From Paraspadella gotoi (lineage: Eukaryota; Chaetognatha): DNA of 64,000 nt. The DNA is taken from the NCBI GenBank assembly GCA_051294375.1, contig CM119270.1, positions 4,968,152 to 5,032,151 of the forward strand, written 5' to 3'. This document shows, in pieces, positions 23,271-36,100 of the stretch. Below the pieces are notes generated by a model. The model was not told the origin of the DNA and made no database searches. It saw only the letters and a list, made by a program, of their open reading frames with translations. Position numbers and translations under genes: made by a program. How positions within the stretch are numbered: the first letter of the stretch is position 1; each line of letters opens with the position of its first letter.

Positions 23271-24594
23271 GTGATAGCAACATGAAATACTCACATAGGT
23301 CAACTCTTATGAACTAAATAGTATCTACTATATATTTTTGTTTCTGCATATGTAAACGTAACAGGTGACTTCTGACATTCCAGCAACTAAAGGTTAATTT
23401 TGTTAATTATACATTCGTTTTTTTTATTGTATGTTATTTGTTTTCTACGCTGAGAATCGAGAAAGGCGACAAATATCGTGTCGCTCGACCGACTAAAAAA
23501 TATTGAAGTCGGAGTACTTGACCTGTGAATCCTGTACTGTGATTCGGGCAAGTAATGGCCCAAGTAATTTATTCATAGAATTTCTTTCCCAAAACTCTGT
23601 TGAGGGGATTCATGGTGTCCATCAGCAACGGGGCTTGTTTGGGGCGGAAGCAAGTAAGCGTTGGCCGCAGCGTGCTGAGCGTATTCGGTTTGGTGGTTTC
23701 CAGGTGAGGCAGCAAGTCGACCTTGGGGATCCGTAGTCGATGAAACAGGCCCCGTAAATTTCTTGCCAAGGGTTACAATGTTTGCTTTTAAAATCTTTCA
23801 GGTAAAAATTAGATGAGTTTACATATCGTTTTAGGTATAAACAAGATCGGTCCATCCCATGTGTTGGACGTCTTCTTTTCACGTGTATTTCCCTGTAATC
23901 ACATGACTCTAGGGAGATTTATGTGACTAAAAGTATGAAACACATGTACAAGAAGCATTTAGTAATGTCGTACCAGTCTGCAAGTATTAATAAAATAACT
24001 TTCTAAGCCGTGTATTTATGATAAGTACTGCATTGGGATTCCATCTTTTATTCTTTATAGTTTTATGATTTCCTGATTTTAGTTTTTTTATAATTCTCTA
24101 TAATTCACTTTGTCGGTCCGTCGGTCCGCCCCCTCAATATTGTCGGGCATCACTTATATCATGTCAGAACATCAAAATTATGATAAATTATGCAAAAAAA
24201 ACGATATCCGTCCGTCCGCCGTCCCACCTGAGCAAAAAAAACAATTACTCGTGATTGGATGGATGGATTGAATGATATTTTGTATGTGAGTAGGGAAGTG
24301 TGTGATTGAGCTGTATATGAAGTTTCGATGGAATCGTCCGAGTGGAAATGAGTTTAAATGAAAAAATAAAAAAATATACTTCACTATTTGAACACCAATT
24401 ACTTATGAGTGGATAGGGCGATTGCCTTGAAATTTTGTATTTGGGTAGAAAGAGTGTGTGATTAAACTGGAAATCAAGTTCGATGAATCGTTTGAGTGGA
24501 AATGAGTTTAAAATAGAAAAAAACAAAGAACCTATTTCACTAATTGATTATGCTTCTTTTTCTTTTTATTTTTAAATGTAAATGCAAGATGTAT

Positions 24595-24810
24595 TAATTA
24601 ATCAAATAATTAATCAGTTAATTAATAAATTAGTCAATTAATTAATCAATAATTAATTAATCAGTCAATTAATCAGTCAAAACAAACATTTCTGATCAAA
24701 TTAATTAATTAATTGTCTAATTAATTAAATAATTAACTTGAATAAATTAATTATTAATTAATTAAATAATTAATTAACTTGAATTAATTATTAATTAATG
24801 ATTAATGGGC
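24595..24810. repeat. TTAATTAA-rich low complexity (left arm)
   Basis: Almost purely AATTAATTAATCAGT words. Mirror block at 35060-35285. Confidence 0.85.
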
Positions 24811-25915
24811 AGATCCGACATTGTTGCTCAAACTTGTTCTGTTTTAACAAATGAGCAAATAAGAAAATGAACAAATAAGCGAGTTATAATCATTTTTAAT
24901 GTAAGTGGACAGACCAATCGACAGACATACCGACCGACCAACAGAAAGTGAAAGTGAATTATAGAATATAGAGTTGCTCCGCGAGTACTCGGGGCGCACT
25001 AAAAAAAAACAATGCATAAACTTTACGCTAAAGTGTTAAAAACTTTAAGTGTACCTACTAAAATAGTAACGTTGTACGCAAATTTGTTGTACAACTTTAT
25101 AAAGTCGGTTTTAGAAAAGATTTTCACAGCTGGCTACCAGTTCATAGAAGGAATTGCCAAAAGTGATAAGTGTTATTTCTGCGTTACAAACAATTTCATA
25201 AAAAGAGCAAAATCTTCTGGAACAAATAATCCAAACAGTTAGAAACTCAAATTCAACGAGTCCGGTTTTAAGCTTTTAATCCATCCAGAAAAGTCAGAAT
25301 ACGTCTTTGGATCGTCAATTTCTTTTGGCAATGAAATTCGCAAACAATTTCTCCGTTTTTGGAACGTACTCCTTTAACCGCTATAGTACGTTGTTCGTTA
25401 GCATTGCTAGCAACAATTTGGCACATATTTTTAGGTGTTTATTGTAGTTTTAAATAATGTTAAATGAGGTCGACTTACCAATTCATGACCTTTAAAAAGA
25501 CCTTTTGAATAATCCAGTTTGCTGTTAGGTAAAATGTAATAATAAGATTCTTGTTGGATTCGGTTGAGATGTTCCACTTTCGCAGGAACATTTCCGGAAC
25601 ATCCTTCATGGTAACATTCGTGAATTTCGCCTGCTGTGATTCCTCCAAAAAGATTGCTCCCGTGGCTAAATATCTTGCGTAACCTATTCTGTCAGCCTCG
25701 TGACTCATCAGCGATATTGGCGCGAGTTTGCTGCTTCCACACGAAAGAGGCGATCCGCTTCTCTCCAAACGTTGAAAGGTCTTCCGACGCGCAGCCAATA
25801 ATTCAATATATAGACGACGTTTGCTTCTGCAAAAGACCACAATGATTACGATTTAAATTTAATGATTAAATCTGTTGTCGGGCATTAAGTTCACCCTGCC
25901 TATAAGCGTGAGACC

Positions 25916-26325
25916 TTCAGTCGTGACCCGGTGGCTCATTGAGTAAAGCCATGAGCTCATGACCACTAGGTACGGGTTCAATCCCAACCTTGTATCTACC
26001 CTGCAGGAGGCGTAAGGACTGCCGTAAACTGACTAGGCTTGCATAGAAAATCATAGCAAGTGCATAGAAAATCGGCAAGCCTGATTTTAAGCCCAGGACC
26101 AGTTCCATTGCGACCACTTCATTGTTAGGGAAGCCAGGTTCACTGAGAGTGAAATAAAATGAGACGTGAGAGAGTCTTGATTGAAAGCTTGCAGGGCTTA
26201 CTATGTCATTATCTTGTAAGAGTGATGGAGGCCTTAACCACCAAAGCCTGTCCAAAGTCAGGGGCGAAGATAGCTTAGTTAATAATGAATGGATAATTTT
26301 TATTTGGTTGTACCAATTTCACAGA
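25916..26325 (+). mobile_element. tRNA-derived SINE, family A, fullest copy (left arm)
   Basis: The head has an A-box-like TGGCTCATTGAG at 25932-25943 and a B box GGTTCAATCCC at 25975-25985, spaced as in a tRNA gene. The body includes GCATAGAAAATCATAGCAAG, GAGAGTCTTGATTGAAAGCT and CTTGTAAGAGTGATGGAGGC. The tail is ATGAATGGATAATTTTTAT plus GGTTGTACCAATTTC. Tail or body fragments are scattered through the window. No coding capacity, as expected for a SINE. Mirror at 33580-33988. Confidence 0.8.
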
Positions 26326-26401
26326 ATTTACGGATAGTAGTTTTTAGCCAACTTAAGAGTTTTTATCCACAAATCGATCAATTTAGTGTCAAACACACCG
26401 C

Positions 26402-26530
26402 CCTCTGCGTTGGCAAAGCAAGAGCATCCTTGGGTAACCGCGCCAGTGACAGGAGGCGCCACTGAGGGTCGGTAGCCCCCTCAATGAGATGCCCCATCCC
26501 AATGGGCATCACAGGCAACCGCGGCTGTTA
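26402..26530 (-). repeat. Dispersed repeat, family B (left arm)
   Basis: CCCTCTGCGTTGGCAAAGCA, GGTAACCGCGCCAGTGAC, GATGCCCCATCCCAATGGGC. Mirror of 33365-33515; third copy at 17689-17840. Confidence 0.8.
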
Positions 26531-27808
26531 CCATAAGAGGCGAGCCCTTCAATTTCCTAGCTTAGAACTTCGGAATTGACAGTAATCCGCCACTACAAGT
26601 AAATAGACGTCCCGTTCCGCTTACTAACATTTCCAGCTATGTGGCGGTAACCCAGGGCCGCTTGGTATAAGAAGAAATGCTCGCTCTTACGCCAGCGGGG
26701 TCGGGTTGGCCGTAATTTGGCGCGGGACCTTAGTTAATGTGTTGCCACATTCTTACCTCTGCTTTCCTTCATCGCCGTCTCGCAACATGACCGAAATTCT
26801 ACCCAAGTCGTTTCGTTCCATTTTGTCGAAAACATGACTTGCAGAATGCTCCTCTCTCGACAATCCGCTTTCATCATTTCGTAGACGACGAATTTTTGGG
26901 CGACGACGACGGGCGACATATCGACGCGACGAATTTCAAACTCGACGCCGCGTCTCCGCCTTCCTCAACTCGGTCATGATGAGTTGTTGAAGGTTGAGAA
27001 ATCCGACGGAGACGATCGTCGCACCCTTTTCCATCATGACCTCCTCCACGGGTAAGTTCTTCATGAAGAGAAAGTGATGTCGCCGTAGTGGAATCGCATC
27101 CTCGTCGAACGGGACGAGGTCTCCGAATCGCGGTTCGTTGTTGAGGAAAGCGGCGAAGGCGTCGTCGCCTATTTGAGAATTGGCGCCAACGGCCTTTCGG
27201 ATTGGAGGCTGATCTCTTAGGACAAATCGAAGATCAAGGCTTCTTTGCTGCTCGTTGCTACGAGGTCGTTGTGGAGATATTTACGTTGGTATTTAATCTG
27301 TTGAAGTTTTCCCGGTCCTTTGGAAGGACTTTTTGTATTCCATGGGTAGTTGAAGAGCTCTTGCATTTGGGATCCTGGACGATCGAATTGAGACGTTGGC
27401 AATTTGGTTTGTGTCGTCGCCATTGCCGCGCCTGAACATGTTTTGCCGCAATACTGAGCAACTTTGCAGCGGGAACATGACAGAAGTTGTTTCGATGCGC
27501 CGCTGCACTCGGGGGGGGATTGCCGCACGACTTGCTTGGTTCCACGAAGGTGATGACTCCTACGATGTTTGAAAACTGCTTGATTCGCCATTGAAAAGTA
27601 ATTGGTAAGCAGCGAAAAACCACCGATAGTTGGATTCCACTGTTGTTACGAAAAAACTGGTTCGTCAAAAGTGGTTGTCAAAAATTGTCTCGAAATATTT
27701 ATATTTCCTTAGATCGAATTCCCAGATAAGATTGACAGTGAATATGAATAGAAATGAAAGTACCCGATTTCTCAAAATACTAATTTCTCAGAAATATTTA
27801 ACTTTAGA

Positions 27809-27809
27809 T

Positions 27810-27880
<71 letters not shown>
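27809..27880. repeat. GA microsatellite (left arm)
   Basis: Interrupted GA run, mirrored by the CT run at 32018-32092. Confidence 0.95.
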
Positions 27881-27882
<2 letters not shown>

Positions 27883-28179
27883 TGCGCTAAATCGGGCATG
27901 GATTTATAGATGATCTTTGGTTAAAGACAGGAAACTCAAAATATGTTGAGCTAGAGACCTCTATACAGCTTGGAAAAATTAACTTAACAAATGAGCAAAA
28001 ATTTATGTATCTCTCTTCTTCACAATGTACTGTTTTATTGTCGCGTTCACTTACACAGTTGTGAAGATAATGGAACGTGCTTGCTTGTCGTAGAACTCGA
28101 AGTCTCCAGCACTATCTATCTGTACTACAGATCATATCTCTTCTTAGCAGGAAATAGTACTAAGGAATAATATAGGGGC

Positions 28180-28565
28180 AAGATAGCTAATTTATTAAAT
28201 GAATGGATAATTTTTATATTGGTTGTACAATTTCATAAAATTCAGCTCCTTGTATTTTGATGCTAGTGCGCGAGTAAAATAAGTATTCCCCGATCTAATA
28301 CTTAAGGGAGTGGTCTTTTTCATACAATTGAAACATTCTTTGAAATATTTATCAACTTCATTGATGGGAAGCAGGTACTCTGGGAGTTAAATAAACGAGA
28401 CTGTGAGAGAGTCTTGATTGAAAGTTTGCAGGGACCTGCTATGTCATTATCTTGTAGAGGTGATGAGACCTTTAAACCACCAAAGCCTGTCCAAAGTCAG
28501 GGGCAAGATAGCTAATTATTAAATGAATGGATAATTTTTATATTGGTGTACCAATTTCATAATAA
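28180..28565 (+). mobile_element. SINE sequence present only in the left arm
   Basis: Between two direct copies of the tail word AAATGAATGGATAATTTTTA (near 28197 and 28521) lies about 0.3 kb of family A body (CCTTGTATTTTGATGCTAG, GAGAGAGTCTTGATTGAAAG, CCAAAGCCTGTCCAAAGTCA). The right arm has a single tail copy at about 31627-31690, continuing directly into the same flanking DNA on both sides. It is either an insertion in the left arm or a deletion between direct repeats in the right arm. Confidence 0.8.
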
Positions 28566-28831
28566 ATAAGATAAAATAAAGAGGGTCGTAATTAAGCAAC
28601 CAAAGAACAGATAAAAGAAATTGATATTTTATTATTATCATTATGTTAATAAAATAAAATTTATTTTAAATTGTTATGCTTTAGGTAAAATCCTAGTCCG
28701 AGACTGACATTTGTGAAAAACATTTTTTTAAAAGGTCAAAAGTATAACATTATTAGGTTACTTTAAGATTTTTGTTTGTAGTACATCTCAAGTTGAATAA
28801 ATTTTACATATAAAAGGGAATCTATTTGTAG

Positions 28832-28911
<80 letters not shown>

Positions 28912-29948
28912 TCTATCATTCTTTTTGCTTTTGGTAGGTCTCATTCTCGCCAGTGACGTCATTGAACCAAAACTTTAATCGTCCCTATCTTTTTTTGTGT
29001 GTGAAATTATTAACGTCTTTTTTAATTAAAAAAAAATCTGCTGACTTCGACTTCGAAGTTGACGTCATCGCCAGAATTGACGCGTCTGAAAATAAAAATG
29101 CGCGGAGAAAAGTCCCGCCAAATAATAATTAACCCTCTTTCTAAGATTTAGTTTAGTTACTTTTTTTATTTTTAGCTTGGTTTTATTTCATGTTGCTGTT
29201 TGATAATATTTTCTTCTATTGATTGATTGATTTATTTTTTTAAAAATGAACTTCTGAATAATTAATAAGGGAGAAATTAGAAATATTGTTGCAGACAAAA
29301 TTTGAATGAAAACGAATCAAATATTTTTAAATAGTGAAAAAAAGTTTTTATTTTTGTCTGTAAGATTGTTACTATGCTCTTTAAAATCATGTATTGAAAT
29401 TAAAATTAAGTAATTAATTTCGAAATTGTGTTAAAAATCTCAATATACTTTTATTACGACGTAATTTTGAAAGTTATTACAGGTATTTAATGTATGAACT
29501 TATCAAGGAAGGAAGTAGGCGTGGTTATTACGAATATGATATGTTTGATATTTTATACTTTTTTAAACAATATCACGTGATTTTTAAATGTGAACCGCCA
29601 AAATGAGCGACCGACCAAAAAAATCGTCTCCATAACACTCAAAACGTTATGAAGCCGACCATTAGCTTAATTTTCTCATGAAGATCGGGAAAGGCGTCGC
29701 CAGAGAAAAACAAAACGAATTTGACTTTTTCGTTTTAGTTTTATTAGCAATAAGTGAAGATGTGGCTAATGTGTCAGTCTATGATGTTTAGTTAATTTTT
29801 TTAAGCTTCAAAAATTGTATGTAAAGTGAAGCTTGTAGTGTAGACAAATTAAAGCGATTAATACTTCCAATCTCACTTTGTTTACGTTAATATTTTCACG
29901 TAATTTAATTTTTCTTTAATATTTACTCAATTAAATAAGTTATTAAAT
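28566..29948. other. Inner left palindrome arm, no gene recognised
   Basis: AT-rich DNA mirrored at 30235-31620. It includes the CT run 28836-28905. Short frames do not show known domains. Confidence 0.6.
28836..28905. repeat. CT microsatellite (left arm)
   Basis: About 70 bases of CT, mirrored by the GA run at 31286-31355. Confidence 0.97.
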
Positions 29949-30234
29949 AAGTTATAAGTCTAATTGTTTATTAGCTTTTTAACATGGCCTTTCGTTTTAA
30001 TTCTTCAAAGAAATCGTAAGCATCATGTTTAATCACCAATTGACTTCTACCAATCCATCATAGTTCTGTCAATTTTATTCCTAAAAGAGTAATCCCCATT
30101 TCACAGAAATTCATTTTCATTCAATTATTTATTTTAACTCACTTGTTTAAAATTTGTTTTGTACATCGGTCGTCGTCGTCAATTTTTCTTCTTCTCTTTC
30201 TTCCTCCTTTATCTTTTTTCCTCCCTTTCCTCTC
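29949..30234. other. Palindrome spacer, 286 bp
   Basis: Single-copy DNA between the arms. It is AT-rich, with a pyrimidine-rich end (CTTCTTCTCTTTCTTCCTCC near 30190). No ORF or structural element is recognised. The presence of a spacer means the arms do not meet at a single fold point. Confidence 0.7.
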
Positions 30235-31281
30235 ATTTAATAACTTATTTAATAAGTAAATATTAAAGAAAAATGTAATTACGTGAAAATATTAACGTAA
30301 ACAAAGTGAGATTGGAGGTATTAATCGCTTTAATTTGTCTACACTACAAGCTTCACTTCACATACAATTTTTGAAGCTTAAAAAATTAACTAAACATCAT
30401 AGACTGACAATTAGCCACAATCTTCACTTATTGCCTAAATAAAACTAAAACCGAAAAAGTCAAATTCGTTTTGTTTTTCTCTTGGCGACGCCTTTCCCGA
30501 TCTTCATGAATAAATTAAAGCTAATGGCGGCTTCATAACGTTTTGAGAGTTATGGAGACGATTTTTTTTGGTCGGTCGCTCATTTTGGCGGTTCACATTT
30601 AAAAATCACGTGATATTGTTTAAAAAAGTATAAAATATCAAACAATATCATATTCGTAATTAACCACGCCTACTTCCTTCCTTGATAAGTTCATACATTT
30701 TAAATACCTTGTAATAACTTTCAAAATTACGTCGTAATAAAAGTATATTGAGATTTTTAACACAATTTCGAAATTAATTACTTAATTTTAATTTCAATAC
30801 ATGATTTTAAAGAGCATAGTAACAATCTTACAGACAAAAATAAAAACTTTTTTTCACTATTTAAAAATATTTGATTCGTTTCATTCAAAATTTGTCTGCA
30901 ACAATATTTCTAATTTCTCCCTTATTAATTATTCAGAAGTTCATTTTTAAAAAAATAAATCAATCAATCAATAGAAGGAAAATATTATCAAACAGCAACA
31001 TGAAATAAAACCAAGCTAAAAATAAAAAAAGTAAGCTAAACTAAATCTTAGAAAGAGGGTTAATTTATTATTTGGCGGGACTTTTCTCCGCCATTTTTAT
31101 TTTCAGACGCGTCAATTCTGGCGATGACGTCAAACTTCGAAGTCGAAGTCAGCAGATTTTTTTTTAATTAAAAAAGACGTTAATAAATTTCAACACAAAA
31201 AAAGATAGGGACGATTAAAGTTTGGTTCAATGACGTCACTGGCGAGAATGGACTACCAAAAGCAAAAGAATGATAGAAGAG

Positions 31282-31285
<4 letters not shown>

Positions 31286-31355
<70 letters not shown>
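31286..31355. repeat. GA microsatellite (right arm)
   Basis: Mirror of 28836-28905. Confidence 0.97.
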
Positions 31356-31357
<2 letters not shown>

Positions 31358-32007
31358 CTACAAATAGATTCCCTTTTATATGTAAAATTTATTCAACTTT
31401 GAGATGTACTACAAACAAAAATCTTAAAGTAACCTAATAATGTTATACTTTTGACTTTTAAAATAAAATGTTTTTCACAAAATGTCAGTCTCGGACTAGG
31501 ATTTTACGTAAAGCATAAAAATTTAAAATAAATTTTATTTTATTTAACATAATGATAATAAAAAAATATCAATTTCTTTTATCTGTTCTTTGTTGCTTAA
31601 TTACGACCCTCTTTATTTTATCTTATTTATTATGAAATTGGTACAACCAATATAAAAATTATCCATTCATTTAATAAATTAGCTATCTTGCCCCTATATT
31701 ATTCCTTAGTACTATTTCCTGCTAAGAAGAGATATGATCTGTAGTACAGATAGATAGTGCTGGAGACTTCGAGTTCTACGACAAGCAAGCACGTTCCATT
31801 ATCTTCACAACTGTGTAAGTGAACGCGACAATAAAACAGTACATTGTGAAGAAGAGAGATACATAAATTTTTTGCTCATTTGTTAAGTTAATTTTTCCAA
31901 GCTGTATAGAGGTCTCTAGCTCAACATATTTTGAGTTTCCTGTCTTTAACCAAAAGATCATCTATAAATCCATGCCCAGTTTTAGGCACGCTCTCCTCTC
32001 TCCCTCA

Positions 32008-32017
<10 letters not shown>

Positions 32018-32084
<67 letters not shown>

Positions 32085-32092
32085 CTCTCTCA
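32018..32092. repeat. CT microsatellite (right arm)
   Basis: Mirror of 27809-27880, about 220 bases upstream of the MYND gene start. Confidence 0.95.
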
Positions 32093-32310
32093 TCTAAAGT
32101 TAAATATTTCTGAGAAATTAGTATTTTTGAGAAATCGGGTACTTTCATTTTCTATCAGTATTCACTGTCAATCTTATCTGGGAATTCGATCTAAGGAAAT
32201 ATAAATATTTCGAGACAATTTTTGACGAACCACTTTTTGACGAACCAGTTTTTCGTAACAACAGTGGAATCCAACTATCGGTGTTTTCGCTGCTTACCAA
32301 TTACTTTTCA

Positions 32311-33142
32311 ATGGCGAATCAAGCAGTTTCAAACATCGTAGGAGTCATCACCTTCGTGGAACCAAGCAAGTCGTGCGGCAATCCCGAGTGCAGCGGCGCA
32401 TCGAAACAACTTCTGTCATGTTCCCGCTGCAAAGTTGCTCAGTATTGCGGCAAAACATGTCAGGCCGCGGAATGGCGACGACACAAACCAAATTGCCAAC
32501 GTCTCAATTCGATCGTCCAGGATCCCAAATGCAAGAAGCTCTTCAACTACGACATGGAATACAAAAAGTCCTTTCCAAAGGACCGGGAAAACTTCAACAG
32601 ATTAACCTACCAACGTAAATATCTCCACAACGACCTCGTAGCAACGAGCAGCAAAGAAGCCTTGATCTACGATTTGTCCAAAGAGATCAGCCTCCAATCC
32701 GAAAGGCGTTGGGCCAATTCTCAAATAGGCGACGACGCCTTCGCCGCTTTCCTCAACAACGAACCGCGATTCGGAGACCTCGTCCCGTTCGACGAGGATC
32801 GATTCCACTACGGCGACATCACTTTCTCTTCCATGAAGAACTTACCCGTGGAGGAGGTCATGATGGAAAAGGGTGCGACGATCGTCTCCGTCGGATTCGT
32901 CAACCTTCAACAACTCATCATGACCGAGTTGAAGGAAGGCGGAGACGCGGCGTCGAGTTTGAAATTCGTCGGCGTCGATATGTCGCCCGTCGTCGTCGCC
33001 AAAAATCTCGTCGTCTACGAAATGATGAAAGCGGATTGTCGAGAGAGGAGCATTTTGCAAGTCATGTTTTCGACAAAATGGAACGAAACGACTTGGGTAG
33101 AATTTCGGTCATGTTGCGAGACGGCGATGAAGGAAAGCAGAG
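32311..33142 (+). CDS. MYND protein exon 1
   Basis: Starts at ATG (MANQAVSNIVGVITF) and ends in phase 1 at donor GTAAGA. It holds the whole MYND finger and 277 codons. Confidence 0.85.
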
Positions 33143-36100
33143 GTAAGAATGTGGCAACACATTAACTAAGGTCCCGCGCCAAATTACGGCAACCCGACCC
33201 CCGCTGGCGTAAGAGCGAGCATTTCTCTTTATACCAAGCGGCCCTGGGTTACCGCCACATAGCTGGAAAATGTTAGTAAGCGGAACGGGACGTCTACTTT
33301 ACTTGTAGTGGCGGATTACTGTCAATTCCGAAGTTCTAAAGCTAGGAAATTGAAGGGCTCGCCTCTTATGGTAACAGCCGGGTTGCCTGTGATGCCCATT
33401 GGGATGGGGCATCTCATTGAGGGGGCTACCGACCCTCAGTGGCGCCTCCTGTCACTGGCGCGGTTACCCAAGGATGCTCTTGCTTTGCCAACGCAGAGGG
33501 CGGTGTGTTTGACACTAAATTGATCGATTTGTGGATAAGACTCTTAAGTTGGCTAAAAACTACTATCCGTAAATTCTGTGAAATTGGTACAACCAATATA
33601 AAAATTATCCATTCATTTAATAACTAAGCTATCTTGCCCCTGACTTTGGACAGGCTTTGGTGGTTTAAGGCCTCCATCACTCTTACAAGATAATGACATA
33701 GTAAGTCCCTGCAAGCTTTCAATCAAGACTCTCTCACAGTCTCATTTATTCACTCTCAGTGAACCTGGCTTCCCTAACAATGAAGTGGTCGCAATGGAAC
33801 TGGTCCTGGGCTTAAAATCAGGCTTGCAGATTTTCTATGCACTTGCTATGATTTTCTATGCAAGCCTAGTCAGTTTACGGCAGTCCTTACGCTTCCTGCA
33901 GGGTAGATACAAGGTTGGGATTGAACCCGGTACCTAGTGGTCATGAGCTCATGGCTTTACTCAATGAGCCACCGGGTCACGACTGAAGGTCTCACGCTTA
34001 TAGGCAGGGTGAACTTAATGCCCGACTACAGATTTAATCATTAAATTTAAATCGTAATCATTGATGGTCTTTTTGCAGAAGCAAACGTCGTCTATATATT
34101 GAATTATTGGCTGCGGTCGGAAAGACCTTTCAACGTTTGGAGAGAAGCGGATCGCCTCTTTCTGCTGGGAAGCAGCAAACTCGCGCCAATATCGCTGATG
34201 AGTCACGAGGCTGACAGAATAGGTTACGCAAGATATTTAGCCACGGGAGCAATCTTTTTGGAGGAATCACAGCAGGCGAAATTCACGAATGTTACCATGA
34301 AGGATGTTCCGGAAAATGTTCCTGCGAAAGTGGAACATCTCAACCGAATCCAACAAGAATCTTATTTTTATACAGTTTTACCTAACAGCAAACTGGATTA
34401 TTCAAAAGGTCTTTTTAAAGGTCATGAAATTGGTAAGTCGACTCATTAACATTATTAAAACTACAATAAAACCTAAATATGTGCCAAATTGTTCAGCAAT
34501 GACGAACAACGTACGAAGGTTAAAGGAGTACGTCCAAAACGGAGAAATTGTTTGCGAATTTCATTGCAAAGAAATTGACGCCAAAGACGTTTCGACTTTG
34601 GAATGGATTAAAAGCTTAAAACCGGACGTCGTTGATTGGTCTAACTGTTTGGATTATTTGTTGCCAGAAGATTTTGCTTTTTTAGTGAAATTGTGTAACG
34701 CAGAAAACACTTATCACTTGGCAACCTTCATGAACTGGAGCCAGGTGAAAATCTTTCAACCGATTTATGAAAGTTGTACAACAAATTGGTACAACGTATA
34801 ATTTTTAGTAGGTACACTTAAAGTTTTTAACCATTTAGCGTAAAGTTTATGCATGTTTTTTTTTTTAGTTGCGCCACGAGTACTCGCGGAGCAACTCTAT
34901 ATTCTATAATTCACTTTCACTTTCTGTTGGTCGGTCGGTATGTCTGTCGATTGGTCTGTCCCACTTACATTAAAAATGATTATAACTCGCTTATTTGTTC
35001 ATTTTCTTATTTGCTCATTTGTTAAAACAGGAACAAGTTTGAGCAAACAATGTCGGATCTGCCCATTAATCATTAATTAATAATTAATTCAAGTTAATTA
35101 ATTATTTAATTAATTAATAATTAATTTATTCAAGTTAATTATTTAATTAATTAGACAATTAATTAATTAATTTGATCAGAAATGTTTGTTTTGATTGATT
35201 AATTGACTGATTAATTAATTATTGATTAATTAATTGACTAATTGATTAATTAACTGATTAATTATTTGATTAATTAATACATCTTGCATTTACATTTAAA
35301 ATAAAAAGAAAAAGAAGCATAATCAATTAGTGAAATAGGTTCTTTGTTTTTTCTATTTAAACTCATTTCCACTCAAACGATTCCATCGAAACTTGATTTC
35401 CAGTTTAATCACACACTTTTCTACCCAAATACAAAATTTCAAGGCAATCGCCCTATCCACTCATAAGTAATTGGTGTTCAAATAGTGAAGTATATTTTTT
35501 TATTTTTTTCATTTAAACTCATTTCCACTCGGACGATTCCATCGAAACTTCATATACAGCTCAATCACACACTTCCCTACTCACATACAAAATATCATTC
35601 CAATCCATCCATCCAATCACGAGTAATTGGTTTTTTTTGCTCAGGTGGGACGGACGGACGGACGGATATCGTTTTTTTTTTGCATAATTTATCATAATTC
35701 GATGTTCTGACATGATATAAGTGAGTGCCCGACAATATTGAGGGGGCGGACCGACGGACCGACAAAGTGAATTATAGAGAATTATAAAAAAAACTAAAAT
35801 CAGGAAATCATAAAACTATAAAGAATAAAAGATGGAATCCCAATGCAGTACTTATCATAAATACACGGGCTTAGAAAGTTATTTTATTTAATACTTGGCA
35901 GACTGGTACGACATTACTAAATGCTTCTTGTACATGTGTTTCATACTTTTAGTCACATAAATCTCCCTAGAGTCATGTGATTACAGGGAAATACACGTGA
36001 AAAGAAAGTTACTGAGGCGCAACACATGGGATGGACCGATCTTGTTTATACCTAAAACGATATGTAAAACATCAATTTTTTACCTGAAAGATTTTAAAAG

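Larger units (their letters stand above)
23480..27591 (-). pseudogene. Left-arm copy of the MYND zinc-finger gene, frame-broken
   Basis: Mirror copy of the gene at 32311-36478. The exon-1 equivalent runs from an ATG at 27591 down to about 26745, but small indels break it. The first MYND Cys block and the CRSRCKVAQYCG region fall in different frames, and the TELKEGG region and others are shifted. Exon 2 (about 25480-25830), exon 3 (about 25175-25425) and exon 4 (about 23485-23800) are recognisable. Exon 4 keeps HCNPWQEIYGACFIDYG in a single frame. Whether the breaks are biological decay or uncorrected sequence is undecided; their one-base indel character and the adjacent gap favour the latter. 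Confidence 0.75.

Noticed and set aside
25920-25990. Functional tRNA gene
   Set aside because: A- and B-box-like words are present but the cloverleaf arms do not pair well and the segment continues into SINE body.
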